Origin: Clostridium thermarum
GTDB lineage: Bacteria; Bacillota; Clostridia; Clostridiales; Clostridiaceae
NCBI RefSeq assembly: GCF_006351925.1
Contig: NZ_CP040924.1
Coordinates: forward strand, 676,501 to 740,500
Length of the DNA: 64,000 nt
Reading direction: 5' to 3'
Shown here: positions 29,504-39,100 of the stretch, one piece after another
Position numbering within the stretch: position 1 is the stretch's first letter
Layout: every line of letters begins with the position of its first letter
The notes under the pieces: generated by a model
Seen by the model: only the letters and a program-made list of their open reading frames with translations
What the model was told of the DNA's origin: nothing
Database searches by the model: none
Made by a program: the position numbers and the translations under genes

Positions 29504-29854
29504 CTATAAATGAATTTTTAATAAACAAGACTGAAGAGGAATGTTATATACATACCCTGCAGTCTTGCTTTTGATAGCTTAAAATGGATTAATAGGCTAT
29601 AACTGCTTACTTTCCTATAATGCAGCCTTCTGAGACTGAAAGGCCCAAAAGATGGCAGCCCATTTGTTTTCCTGTTGAAAATGTACTAATAAACCGCCAT
29701 CCTGCCAGGTTGTATTTGTTATAGCATGGATTTAATAATACTATACTACGTAAGCTCATGAAAGGTGATGTTAAAAAATACCTTTATAATAGTTAATAAT
29801 TGTGGTTTAATAGAAGATGAGCCTATGAAGACTATTTGGTAGAGGAGAATGACA
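29504..29854. other. Intergenic region with weak terminator and unidentified remnant-like stretch
   Basis: CAAGACTG (29526-29533) pairs with CAGTCTTG (29560-29567), a probable terminator for helD. Between about 29615 and 29740 the minus strand has a short open run (including TTWQDGGLLVHF and WAAIFWAFQSQKAAL) with no start codon or ribosome binding site; it may be a gene remnant. Nothing else is recognised. Confidence 0.35.
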
Positions 29855-30526
29855 ATGGCAGATAGCTACATATTATTTATAAAAGCACTATTCATAGGAC
29901 TGGCAACAGGCATTATAATATCGATTCCAATCGGTCCGGCGGGAATAGAGTCTGTAAGATGGACTATAACCAAGGGATTTAGGAGAGGAATTCTTGTTGC
30001 AATGGGGTCAGTCATGGTAGACGTGCTAGATGCTGTACTGATTAATTTTGGTTTACTAAGCTGGATTGAATCAAATAAATTAATGGAAGCCCTATTTTGG
30101 ACGGTTTCCGGTATAGTTACCTTCTTTATTGGGTTAAGAGCAGTAAAAAGCGGTAAGAGCTATGACCTCAATGAAGAGGAAAAGCTCTTGGAAAAGAAGG
30201 GAATTACTGCGCACCCAGTTTTTACAGGATTTATTATAACCTTGACTTATCCTATGACACATTTTTCCTGGCTGACTTTTAGTACTACCTTTATAAGGTA
30301 CTGGCGTAATCTTGGGGTAATTCCTTATGCAACCTTTGTGACTTCAATGTTGTCAGGCATACTTACAGGTCTTACAGGTATTAATTATTTGGCATCTAAA
30401 GGAAGAAAGGTGATAAAAGTAAAGGAAACAGGAAAGTTTACCAATCTACTTGCTCATGGTATAGCTCTGCTGGGAGTAGGCTTCTTTATCTTTGGACTAA
30501 TAAAACTGTATCCGCATTTTCAATGA
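29855..30526 (+). CDS. LysE/RhtB-type exporter
   Basis: A 223-residue integral membrane protein with about six hydrophobic segments. The N-terminus shows the LysE-superfamily pattern ISIPIGPAGIESVRWTITKG, followed by AMGSVMVDVLDAVLINFG. Members export amino acids or related metabolites. The ATG at 29855 is preferred over the ATG two codons earlier because AGAGGAG then sits at normal spacing. It forms its own unit, convergent with the response-regulator operon. Substrate unknown. Confidence 0.8.
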   Translation: MADSYILFIKALFIGLATGIIISIPIGPAGIESVRWTITKGFRRGILVAMGSVMVDVLDAVLINFGLLSWIESNKLMEALFWTVSGIVTFFIGLRAVKSGKSYDLNEEEKLLEKKGITAHPVFTGFIITLTYPMTHFSWLTFSTTFIRYWRNLGVIPYATFVTSMLSGILTGLTGINYLASKGRKVIKVKETGKFTNLLAHGIALLGVGFFIFGLIKLYPHFQ

Positions 30527-30547
30527 ATATTTAATTAATTTTTAGCC

Positions 30548-31243
30548 TTATATTTTAAATCTATAACCGGCACCCCAAACTGTTTCTATAAATTGTGGAT
30601 TTGAAGGTGTGGATTCCAGCTTATCACGGAGCCTGGCTATGTGCACGGTTACTGTGGAAATATCACCCAAAGCATCCAACCCCCAGATTCTTTCAAACAA
30701 TTCCTCTCTGCCGAAGACCCTGTTGGGATTTTGAGCTAATAGCAGCAAAAGCTCAAATTCTTTTTGAGCCAAAAATATTTCTTTGCCATTTAGAAATACT
30801 CTTCGGGAATCCTTTTGTATTTCTAATCCGCGGATGGTGATTATATTTGACGGGGTCTTACCACCAAATTTGTTTCTTAATCTTTCATAGTTTTGTATGT
30901 GTGAGTTCACTCTTGCAACCAGTTCTCCGAAACTGAAAGGCTTAGTGATGTAGTCATCGGCTCCTAGGCCAAGCCCCATAATTTTATCTGCTTCTTCCTT
31001 CCTTGCAGAAACCAACAATACGGGAATAGCTTTTTCATCCCTGATAATTCTTAATATATCAAAACCATCTAAATGGGGCAGCATAAGGTCTAAAATTAAT
31101 AAATCATACTGATTTTCCTTTAAAGAATTTAGCCCCGAAATACCATCTGTACTAAGAGTAACCTCATACCCAGCCATTTCAAGATAGTCTTTCTGAAGTT
31201 TTGCTATGCTTAAATCATCCTCTATAATTAGAATTTTTTTCAT
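30548..31243 (-). CDS. OmpR-family response regulator
   Basis: A 231-residue two-component regulator: receiver domain with IIEDD (6-10) and phospho-acceptor Asp52 (LILDLMLPHLDG), Lys in the TKPFSFGELVARV loop, and a C-terminal winged helix (RVFGREELFERIWG and TVTVHIARLRDKLE). It lies eight bases after the kinase stop in a four-gene operon (ABC ATPase, permease, kinase, regulator). Such operons in Firmicutes typically respond to cell-wall-active peptides and drive transporter expression. Confidence 0.93.
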   Translation of the reverse strand: MKKILIIEDDLSIAKLQKDYLEMAGYEVTLSTDGISGLNSLKENQYDLLILDLMLPHLDGFDILRIIRDEKAIPVLLVSARKEEADKIMGLGLGADDYITKPFSFGELVARVNSHIQNYERLRNKFGGKTPSNIITIRGLEIQKDSRRVFLNGKEIFLAQKEFELLLLLAQNPNRVFGREELFERIWGLDALGDISTVTVHIARLRDKLESTPSNPQFIETVWGAGYRFKI

Positions 31244-31250
31244 AGGGGTG

Positions 31251-32696
31251 TTATTTCACTCCTTCCATTTTGGCAAGAGATATTATAATGCTTGTACCAT
31301 CATTACCATGGCTAATAGCCCATATTTTACCCTGATGGCCTTCAACAATTTGCTTAGCAATTGCAAGGCCTAGACCACTGCCGTCTGTACCGGTACGGGC
31401 CTTATTTGCTCTATAAAACCTGTCAAATATCTGATTTACTTCGTCTTTGCTTATACCGGAGCCATTATCCCTTATTTCAGCAAGTATACTGGAATTAGTT
31501 TCTCTCAAAATTATTTTTATCTGGCCCTTTTCTTTATTCATATATTTACGAGAGTTATCAATTATATTAGTTATAACACGTCTCATTCTTTCTCTATCTA
31601 TAAGTACAAACTTTGAATTTGTAAGATTGTTTTCCAGAGTTATTTCTATACCGGATCTTCTTAATTCCTCAGCACAATCAGATATACAGTATTCAAAGTA
31701 CTGGATGATATTTGTGCTTTCAAAATTAAAAGGGAGCTGATGGAGATCCAGCTTCGAATATAAGAGCAAATCATCAATCATGAGATCTACTTGACTGGCT
31801 TTAGAATAAATGGTTTTTAAATATTCATTTATCTTTTCCGGAGTAGCGGCTACACCGTCCAAAATACCCTCCACATACCCCTTAATTGATGTTATAGGTG
31901 TCTTTAGATCATGAGAGATACTGGATACTAACATTTTACGGTTGTCATCATAGAGCATTTTCTCATGGACCGAATCCTTAAGCTGCAAACGCATTTGCTC
32001 AAAATCCTTACATAGTTCCTTAATTTCTTCATCTCCATCTTCAATAACCTCATAGTTTAAGTTTCCGCTGCTTATCTCTGAGGCTGCTTTTTTTAGAAGC
32101 GTTACGGGTTTTAATATTCTTTTGGACATTAAGTAGGACATAAATATATTTATTGAAATAAAGGATAAGACAAATACTCCTCCAACCAAAAGGATAAAAT
32201 TAAACAAGAAATCAGACTTTTCATTTATTGGAGCTAATAAGATTATTTTTCCTGTGGTGCCGTCTTTAAACTTATGCTCAATAACTTGGATAAATTGAGA
32301 TCTGCCCTTAATTTTTATTGACTTGCTTAAAAAGCCTGATTTTGATGCTTCCAAACACTTTTCTAAATCAATTTTGGTAATATTACCGCTTGAAAATACA
32401 AGACTATCATTCTGAGTTACAATAAACTCTCCCTGTATTGGAGATAACCTTTGAAGCAAAAATTCCTTATACTCATTGTATTCAATAATGTTGATCTTTT
32501 GCTTTGCTATACCACTGCTTATGTGAAGAAGTTCTGTTTTCACAGATACAAGTTCTTTGAAATTCTCATAATTTATATCCCGTTTAAAAGCTAAAGATGT
32601 AATATTTATTACTGCAATAGCAATTACAAAGCTTATGAAAAGTGGGATGATAATAGTAAGAGTATTAGAATAAATCAAACGTCTTTTTATATTCAT
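31251..32696 (-). CDS. Sensor histidine kinase (HAMP-HisKA-HATPase)
   Basis: A 481-residue membrane kinase with segments at about 9-33 and 163-187, an extracytoplasmic sensor of about 130 residues, HAMP (about 186-240), an H box SSISHDLKTPITSIKGYVEG with His262, N box (RRVITNIIDNSRKYM), G1 DNGSGIS, F box FDRFYRANKART and G2 GSGLGLAIAKQIVEGH. It pairs with the regulator immediately downstream. The sizeable sensor domain is unlike the short intramembrane sensors of BceS, so the stimulus may be detected directly outside the cell. Confidence 0.93.
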   Translation of the reverse strand: MNIKRRLIYSNTLTIIIPLFISFVIAIAVINITSLAFKRDINYENFKELVSVKTELLHISSGIAKQKINIIEYNEYKEFLLQRLSPIQGEFIVTQNDSLVFSSGNITKIDLEKCLEASKSGFLSKSIKIKGRSQFIQVIEHKFKDGTTGKIILLAPINEKSDFLFNFILLVGGVFVLSFISINIFMSYLMSKRILKPVTLLKKAASEISSGNLNYEVIEDGDEEIKELCKDFEQMRLQLKDSVHEKMLYDDNRKMLVSSISHDLKTPITSIKGYVEGILDGVAATPEKINEYLKTIYSKASQVDLMIDDLLLYSKLDLHQLPFNFESTNIIQYFEYCISDCAEELRRSGIEITLENNLTNSKFVLIDRERMRRVITNIIDNSRKYMNKEKGQIKIILRETNSSILAEIRDNGSGISKDEVNQIFDRFYRANKARTGTDGSGLGLAIAKQIVEGHQGKIWAISHGNDGTSIIISLAKMEGVK

Positions 32697-32705
32697 TATT
32701 TCACC

Positions 32706-33458
32706 TTAAAAGTCTCTTTTATCAAATAAACTATAGCTTCCTGTAAATAAAATTATAACATAACTGCACATTAACACAAATGTACGGATTATCTTTCCAA
32801 GTGGGAAAATATCCATAATCCACAGGTTATACCAATCCAGCATAGAAGTGAGAAATAATCCTGAATATTGATAAAAAATAATTTCTGAGACCTTAAAACC
32901 TATAAAGACAATTATAGATAGAAAAAATACGCCGGTACCACTTTTTAATATGTTAGTAAAGAATATAATCATGATTGATAATACAAGCATTGGCAACAGG
33001 GTGACTATGTAAGAAATTAGTACCCTATATAAACCTAAAAGTGTAAAAGAATTTCTATTAAATATTAGTCCAACTAATAATGAGAGAATCATAACAAGCA
33101 GCAAATTGGCCAGGACAAAACACATTATTGCACATATTTTTGCAAGGAGTAATTTTAATCTTGTAACTGGTCTTGTTAAAGAAATTTTCATGGTGTTGTG
33201 AGAAAATTCACCGGAGAAACTGTCTATGGTTACAAGTGCTGTAAAAAGGGGGAGTATCGAAACCACCGTGACTGATAGCACAAGTATTGGAAACTCCATA
33301 CTTCCCACAGATCTCAAACCTACTCCGGATTGTAGGACAGTCATGGTTAATTGAACCAGTATTATTACTATAACGGATAATACTGCGGATACTGTAACCT
33401 TTTTCTTTTTATATAGTTTTTCTATTTCATTAATCAAAGCTGGCTTAAATCCTCCCAT
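32706..33458 (-). CDS. ABC-2 type transporter permease
   Basis: A 250-residue membrane protein with about six hydrophobic segments and the ABC-2-like pattern TIDSFSGEFSHNTMKISLTRPVTR (split here as TIDSFSGEFSHNTMKI and SLTRPVTR). It overlaps the ATPase gene by 14 bases. The pair would form an exporter or a peptide-resistance transporter of the BcrAB type; substrate unknown. Confidence 0.85.
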   Translation of the reverse strand: MGGFKPALINEIEKLYKKKKVTVSAVLSVIVIILVQLTMTVLQSGVGLRSVGSMEFPILVLSVTVVSILPLFTALVTIDSFSGEFSHNTMKISLTRPVTRLKLLLAKICAIMCFVLANLLLVMILSLLVGLIFNRNSFTLLGLYRVLISYIVTLLPMLVLSIMIIFFTNILKSGTGVFFLSIIVFIGFKVSEIIFYQYSGLFLTSMLDWYNLWIMDIFPLGKIIRTFVLMCSYVIILFTGSYSLFDKRDF

Positions 33459-34170
33459 TTCTCTCTACCTCGCTAACAAAGTAATTTTCAAGAGTGGCAT
33501 AGCTAGTCAGTATGTTTTCTGTGGTATCTACATTAAGCAATCTTCCGTTATATATAACCCCAATACGGTTACAGGTAAGCTCCACATCATGAATTAGATG
33601 ACTGGATATAAAGAAGGTTGTTTTTTCAGTTTGGGCTAAATCCTTAATAAGATTTCGCATTGCTATCATGCCTTCTACATCCAATCCGTTTAAAGGCTCG
33701 TCCAATATAACTACTTCCGGTTTTGATAGTATAGCCGCAGCAATACCGAGCCTCTGACGCATTCCAAGTGAGAACTTCCTAGGTTTTTCATTTTTAAATT
33801 TCAATAATCCAGTTAGGTGTAAGACTTCATTTATCCTATTATCATCTATATATGTATAGTATCTGGATAATTGCTTCAGATTTTCATAGGCTGTGAGATA
33901 TTGGTGAGTTTCAACTGTCTCTATGATGCAGCCTACCCTTGCCATGCCCTTTTCAAATTCGTCAGCTATGTCATAGCCCATTATTCTAACGCTGCCGCTA
34001 TCTGGCTTTACTAGACCGGTCATAATTTTCATGGCAGTAGTTTTACCGGCACCGTTAGGACCTAGAAAACCAAAGATATCACCTTTATAGATATCTAGAT
34101 TAATATCTTTTATACCTCTTCCGTTTTTATATATCTTAGTTAAATTAGTAATTTCAATTACCTTTTCCAT
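33445..34170 (-). CDS. ABC transporter ATPase, BcrA/CcmA-like
   Basis: A 241-residue ATPase with Walker A GPNGAGKTTAMK, signature FSLGMRQRLGIAAAI (the LGMRQR variant usual in drug and bacteriocin-immunity ATPases), Walker B VVILDEPLNGLD and switch His in FISSHLIHD. It begins the operon after TAGGAGG. Family knowledge points to self-protection against bacitracin or lantibiotic-like peptides; the actual ligand is not shown by sequence. Confidence 0.9.
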   Translation of the reverse strand: MEKVIEITNLTKIYKNGRGIKDINLDIYKGDIFGFLGPNGAGKTTAMKIMTGLVKPDSGSVRIMGYDIADEFEKGMARVGCIIETVETHQYLTAYENLKQLSRYYTYIDDNRINEVLHLTGLLKFKNEKPRKFSLGMRQRLGIAAAILSKPEVVILDEPLNGLDVEGMIAMRNLIKDLAQTEKTTFFISSHLIHDVELTCNRIGVIYNGRLLNVDTTENILTSYATLENYFVSEVERNGRI

Positions 34171-34254
34171 ATAAGCCTCCTAATAAATCCAATCAATTAT
34201 TATGATAAAGTCAGTGTATAATATAAGGAAATTCCGTATTAAAGCAATTTCCTA

Positions 34255-34346
34255 AATGAGTAATGAGCAGTGAGGAATGAGTAATTTTAGCAGAAATTCA
34301 GCTCCGCTGAATTTCATCCTTAATTACTCATTACTCTCTACTCATT
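34255..34346. repeat. Dispersed foldback repeat, copy B
   Basis: The outer arms, 34255-34286 and 34322-34346, are imperfect inverted repeats built from ATGAGTAAT units. They enclose a core hairpin, GAAATTCAGC (34293-34302) and GCTGAATTTC (34306-34315). The core and right arm match copy A at 7732-7775. The element has no coding capacity and resembles a small non-autonomous palindromic element. Confidence 0.6.
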
Positions 34347-34351
34347 GAAAG

Positions 34352-34368
34352 AAAGTGCTTCGCACTTT
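34352..34368 (-). terminator. Terminator of the secreted-protein gene
   Basis: AAAGTGC (34352-34358) pairs with GCACTTT (34362-34368). On the minus strand a CTTTC stretch follows. It lies 39 bases beyond the stop of the gene ending at 34407. Confidence 0.55.
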
Positions 34369-34406
34369 GTTTCTGTTACGTATTAGTTTTATACGTTGAT
34401 AGTTAC

Positions 34407-35666
34407 TTATTCAAATATCTTATAAAATGATCCATCATAATTAAAGCTTGTAGCATAAGCCTTTTGATGATAGAAATGTACGGCAGATGAAGGATAATCA
34501 AATCTAATATCTCCTAACACTGAGGTCTTATCTGAATCTGATGCATATACTGTTGCAGAGTATCCAGGTTCCATAATTTCGCCAACAAAGTGAAAATTCT
34601 GGGACTCCTTAGCATAGTCTTCAAATCCAGCCATAAATTCTTCATCATAGTTTCCTATAATAGTGTTGCCTTCTATCTTCTCTATGGTTAAAATTCTTTC
34701 TCCAACTTTAACGAACTGGTTGTCTTTTTCGATAACAATATCGTTCTTAAACTTACCTATATATAATTTTGTATTAATGTTATTTTCTTTTGGCTGAGAA
34801 GTAGATTCAACTACTTTCTTTCCAGTCAAATCCGGTTTTGTAACATGAGCACTATTAATCTCACTAATTTTAACCAAAACTTCTAGAGTTATATCATGGT
34901 CTGCATTTTTATCATCTTTACCTGAAAGAGTTGCTGTGGCAAAGGCACTTGAGATTAATCCATCCTTGCTTACCTGCATCTTGCCAGAAGCTTCTTTTAC
35001 AAAGATATCCTTAATAAGATTCGGCATAGTTTTGGTGGAACTATCATTGTTAGTGGTATACCTAAGCTGATAGGATTGTTTAAACGCAAAAGAGGTTACC
35101 GCGTTAACTAAAGCCGGTATTTGTGACTCCTTCAAAGAACCGGATATTTCCTTGCTGCCATCTGTATTGTCATCAACTGCAACATAGTCCTTAAGATTAC
35201 CTACAAGTGCATCAATTATCCTCTCAATATCAGCAGTAACGCTTTCTTTAAAGGGGTCAGGTGATACTACAGTATTTTCATAGTCAATTAAATTGAGCAC
35301 ATTATAGGTATCCTCATTTTCATCGTAGTAAATACTGGTCTTTTTGTCTACATAGCTGTAGCTAGTTCTTTTAATACCATCAAAGTCAACAGATAATACA
35401 GTATTTTCTTTAGCTTGTTTTTCAAGGTCTACTTTTAGGACAGCATTTTCAGAACTCAATGTAACTCCATTGTCTTTTAATTCATAGGAAACATCAGCAG
35501 TGTAGCTGGATAAGGTCTCACTTAAACTTCTTGAAGTATATTTAATGGCATCCTTCAATTGATCGTAGCCACTTTTGGTGGTTACCTCAGCAAAGGCTGT
35601 GGTAACAAATAAAGTAGAGCCCAATGCAAAGCTTAAAAGCATAGCTGTTTTCTTCTTAATCCTCAA
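34407..35666 (-). CDS. Secreted hypothetical protein (~419 residues)
   Basis: A signal peptide (MRIKKKTAMLLSFALGST onward, ending FVTTAFA) precedes a soluble, acidic extracellular protein without further membrane segments. The TTG at 35666 is preferred because AGAGGA lies at normal distance and gives a clean signal peptide; an in-frame ATG at 35684 would add six residues. The region contains repeated polar strands (SGSLKESQIPALVNAV and ASGKMQVSKDGLISSA) reminiscent of lipoprotein-sorting-factor-like or DUF-type beta folds, but I cannot assign a family. It lies upstream of the ABC/two-component operon in the same orientation, with its own terminator. Confidence 0.7.
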   Translation of the reverse strand: MRIKKKTAMLLSFALGSTLFVTTAFAEVTTKSGYDQLKDAIKYTSRSLSETLSSYTADVSYELKDNGVTLSSENAVLKVDLEKQAKENTVLSVDFDGIKRTSYSYVDKKTSIYYDENEDTYNVLNLIDYENTVVSPDPFKESVTADIERIIDALVGNLKDYVAVDDNTDGSKEISGSLKESQIPALVNAVTSFAFKQSYQLRYTTNNDSSTKTMPNLIKDIFVKEASGKMQVSKDGLISSAFATATLSGKDDKNADHDITLEVLVKISEINSAHVTKPDLTGKKVVESTSQPKENNINTKLYIGKFKNDIVIEKDNQFVKVGERILTIEKIEGNTIIGNYDEEFMAGFEDYAKESQNFHFVGEIMEPGYSATVYASDSDKTSVLGDIRFDYPSSAVHFYHQKAYATSFNYDGSFYKIFE

Positions 35667-35879
35667 TTTATAACATCCTCTCATAATTTCTTTGGAAAGC
35701 TTCCCATACTAGTATTTTAACAGATATTCCTTGATTATGACTAAACTAAATATTAAGAAAATATTAACTTTGATCATTAGTTACCGCCATTTTTACATTA
35801 GTATAGAACATTATATGAATTATGGTCTTAGAAGTTCTTAAGTTGAAACTTATTATAAAATTATGCAAGACAAACATAT

Positions 35880-35891
35880 GCAAGCGATTGC
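35880..35891. promoter_or_regulatory. MalR/LacI-type operator (distal)
   Basis: GCAAGCGATTGC matches the GCAANCGNTTGC form bound by MalR-type LacI-family repressors. It lies about 185 bases upstream of two further copies, a spacing that would allow DNA looping. The rest of 35685-36026 is AT-rich with no recognised gene. Confidence 0.5.
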
Positions 35892-36026
35892 GAAAAATGA
35901 GATGAAATAATGATTTTTTGGATGAGCAGGATAGAAAAAGTAATATATTTAGAACTATAAAGATAAAGAAGTGATAAAAAAGCTTAAAAATATAAAAAAA
36001 TGTCAACAATAATATGGAAAACACTG

Positions 36027-36100
36027 TTGAATAGGTTTACAAATAATGTTATAATAACTTTGTGCAATCGTTTGCCATACCAAAACAAGCAAACGATTGC
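36027..36100 (+). promoter_or_regulatory. Amylopullulanase promoter with two MalR-type operators
   Basis: TTGAAT (36027-36032), a 17-base spacer and TATAAT (36050-36055) form the promoter. GCAATCGTTTGC (36064-36075) and its exact inverse GCAAACGATTGC (36089-36100) lie at and just after the start point. Each is itself pseudo-palindromic and fits the maltose-regulator consensus GCAANCGNTTGC. Repression in the absence of maltodextrin is the expected effect; no LacI-family gene is in this window. Confidence 0.75.
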
Positions 36101-36124
36101 GTAATTTAAGAGAGGTGGTGTAGT

Positions 36125-39100
36125 ATGAAAAAACTAAAAAGTAAGATTAGCTTAATAGTATCTTTCTTATTATTATTCAGTCTGTTGCCAAGCTTTTCGT
36201 TGACGACAAAAGCAGAAGGTATTATAGCAATAGACGGTATCAGGGATGCCAGATGGAGTGCTTTAGATCCGCTAGCTTCATCGGATACTGCTGGTTGGCA
36301 AGGCTTTGACATTGGAAACTTTTATCTGACCAATGACAGAAACAACCTATACTTCTGGGTGGATGCCATTAATGTACCAAACTGGGGGGATAATGGACAA
36401 CTTATTGACATCGCATTAAACGTCAATGGAGTGGATTCAGGTTATGATGGGAATCCATGGGCCTTACAATATAATTTTAGCGGAACAGATGTTAAGCCCA
36501 ATATCCATATAATGTTTAGGGTTAAGGGGGATAATGAGATAAATTGGGTTTCTGTATATAAGGTAGTAAAGGGTACCCCTGCTGAGGTTTTGAACTTCAA
36601 TGATCTGCAAGGCGCAGCTTTTGCGGTTAACAGAGAAAATGGATTTGAGGGTAGCATACCTTTAAATGTTCTAGGCCTTAACTATAACGATATTGTAAAG
36701 GGAATAGTAGTACTAAGTGGTAATAACGAGGCAGAACATGGTGCCTTTGATGTAAGTCCTGCAGCTACAGGTAATAATCTGGCTGACAGCTGGAATGAAT
36801 CAGCAGGACCTGACGTACAATCCATATATAGTGATGCCTATACGATAAGCTCTGGACCTAAGTTAAATATAGTTATTGATGGACAGAAGGATGGACTGTG
36901 GAATGCGTTAACTCCCATAGGTATATCGTCCGGTGGTGGATGGCAAGGATTTGACATTGATAATTTCTATCTTGTTAATGATTATGAAAACCTATACTTC
37001 TGGGTAGATGCGGTAAATGTACCAAACTGGGGAGATAATGGTCAACTAATTGACATAGCATTGAATGTCAATGAAGTGGATTCGAGTTATGATGGAAATC
37101 CATGGGCTTCACAATATAATTATAGCGGAACAGATGTTAAGCCCAATATACACATAATGTTTAGAGTTAAGGGAGATAACCAGATAAATTGGGTATCTGT
37201 ATATAAGGCTGAAGACGGTACCCATAAGGAGATATTGAATTTCAACGATTTACAGGGGGCAGCCTTCGCTGTAGATAGAACAATTGGTTTTGAAGGAAGA
37301 ATCCCTTTAGATTTGTTAGGACTAAAACCTGGTGACAAAGTAAAAGGTATTGTTGTACTAAGTGGCAATAACAGTGCTGAACATGGGGCTTTTGATGTGA
37401 TTCCTAAGACTGATGATAATGCAATAGCTGCTAACTGGAATGAATTGGGAAATCCCAATGTTCAATCAACTTACAGCAGCGTGTATACCTTAACAGAACC
37501 AAGCGACACCATAGAACCAATGCTAAATATCCAAGCTCCACAACAGCTTCCAATGGGAGGTAGAATACTTCTGAAAGCAATCTATACTGATGAACATGCA
37601 GTTCAGACAGAAGTGGAAGCAACTTGGTCTGTTTTAGAAACGGATAAAAAAGTTTCTATAGAGGGAAATGAACTGGTGGCTGCAGAAGATGCTGTGGATA
37701 AAACAACAGTAACTGTGCAGGCTTCCTATAATGGTAAAACGGCAACTAAGATAATAGAAATAGTTCAAATGTATTCCTTCACTATTAATTACTATAGGTA
37801 TGACGGAAAAGCTTTCTCAGATTGGGGGCTGTGGCTGTGGGAAGACGGCCGTAACGGTGCCTTATATACCTTTACCGAAGAGACAGAAGAGGGGTTTGCT
37901 AGGGCCACATTTACATTTCCATTTAAAAAACTAAACTTTATAACAAGAGCAAAATCAGATTGGAGTGCTGGCCAGGAAGGCGGAGACCGCTTTGTGGAAA
38001 TCACCACTGGAACATCCACTGAAATATGGTTACGGCAAGGGGATGTAAAGGTATACTATAGTCCTATAGATATATCAGCAAGAGTGATGTCAGCAATGGC
38101 TGATAGCTTGACAGATATCTATGCTGTTACATCCGGATCTATAGCTGACTCAGATGTTGCTACTTTCCAATTGATAGACGTAGAAGAGGGAGCAACTATT
38201 CCTGTAAATGCGATTAAGCTAGGGGACAATAAAGTTAAATTATCCTTGCAAGAAGGATCAATTGATGTAACAAAACAATATGAGGTAAAAAGTCAGGCTT
38301 ACGCTGCAGGTAAAGTTACAATGAGAAAAATATTAGATAATCCTAAGTATTATTACTCTGGTGATGACTTAGGAGTAACCTATACTCCTGCCGGCAGTAT
38401 ATTTAAACTTTGGGCTCCTACAGCAAAAAGCGTTAGTCTGGCTACTTATGATTCTGAAGGAGTATATAATGAATCCGGTAAGGTAGTGGATCACACTGGA
38501 GGATCAGAAACAGCCCTGGTACGAGGTGACAATGGAGTATGGTCCCTGGAAGTTAAAGGCGACCTTGCTGGAAAGTACTACATGTACAAGGTTGAATTTG
38601 CAGACGGCAAAGTTAATTATGCTGTTGACCCATATGCTAAAGCAGTTTCAGCCAATGGCCAGAGGGGAGTCATAATAGATCTTTCTAAGACAAATCCGGA
38701 AAACTTTGATCCTAACGATAGGCCAACAATGATTAAACCTACCGATGCCATAATTTATGAAATGCATGTAAGAGATTTTTCAATAGATCCTAACTCTGGA
38801 ATTGATAATAAAGGTAGGTTTAAAGCCTTTACAGAAAGTGGTACGACACTAGAAGGAGATGAATCCATAAAAACAGGAATAGATCATCTTAAGGAATTGG
38901 GAATCACTCATGTACACTTATTACCTTCATATGATTATGCTACGGTTAACGAAAAATCATCAGATCCACAATATAACTGGGGATATGATCCTCAAAACTA
39001 TAATGTTCCTGAAGGCTCATATTCAAGCGATGCAGATGATGCAGCGGTAAGAGTGACAGAGTTTAAGGAAATGGTACAGGCTCTTCATGATAAGGGTATA

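Noticed and set aside
29615-29740. Short open run on the minus strand between helD and the LysE-type gene
   Set aside because: No start codon, no ribosome binding site and no recognised motif; kept only as a note in the intergenic entry.
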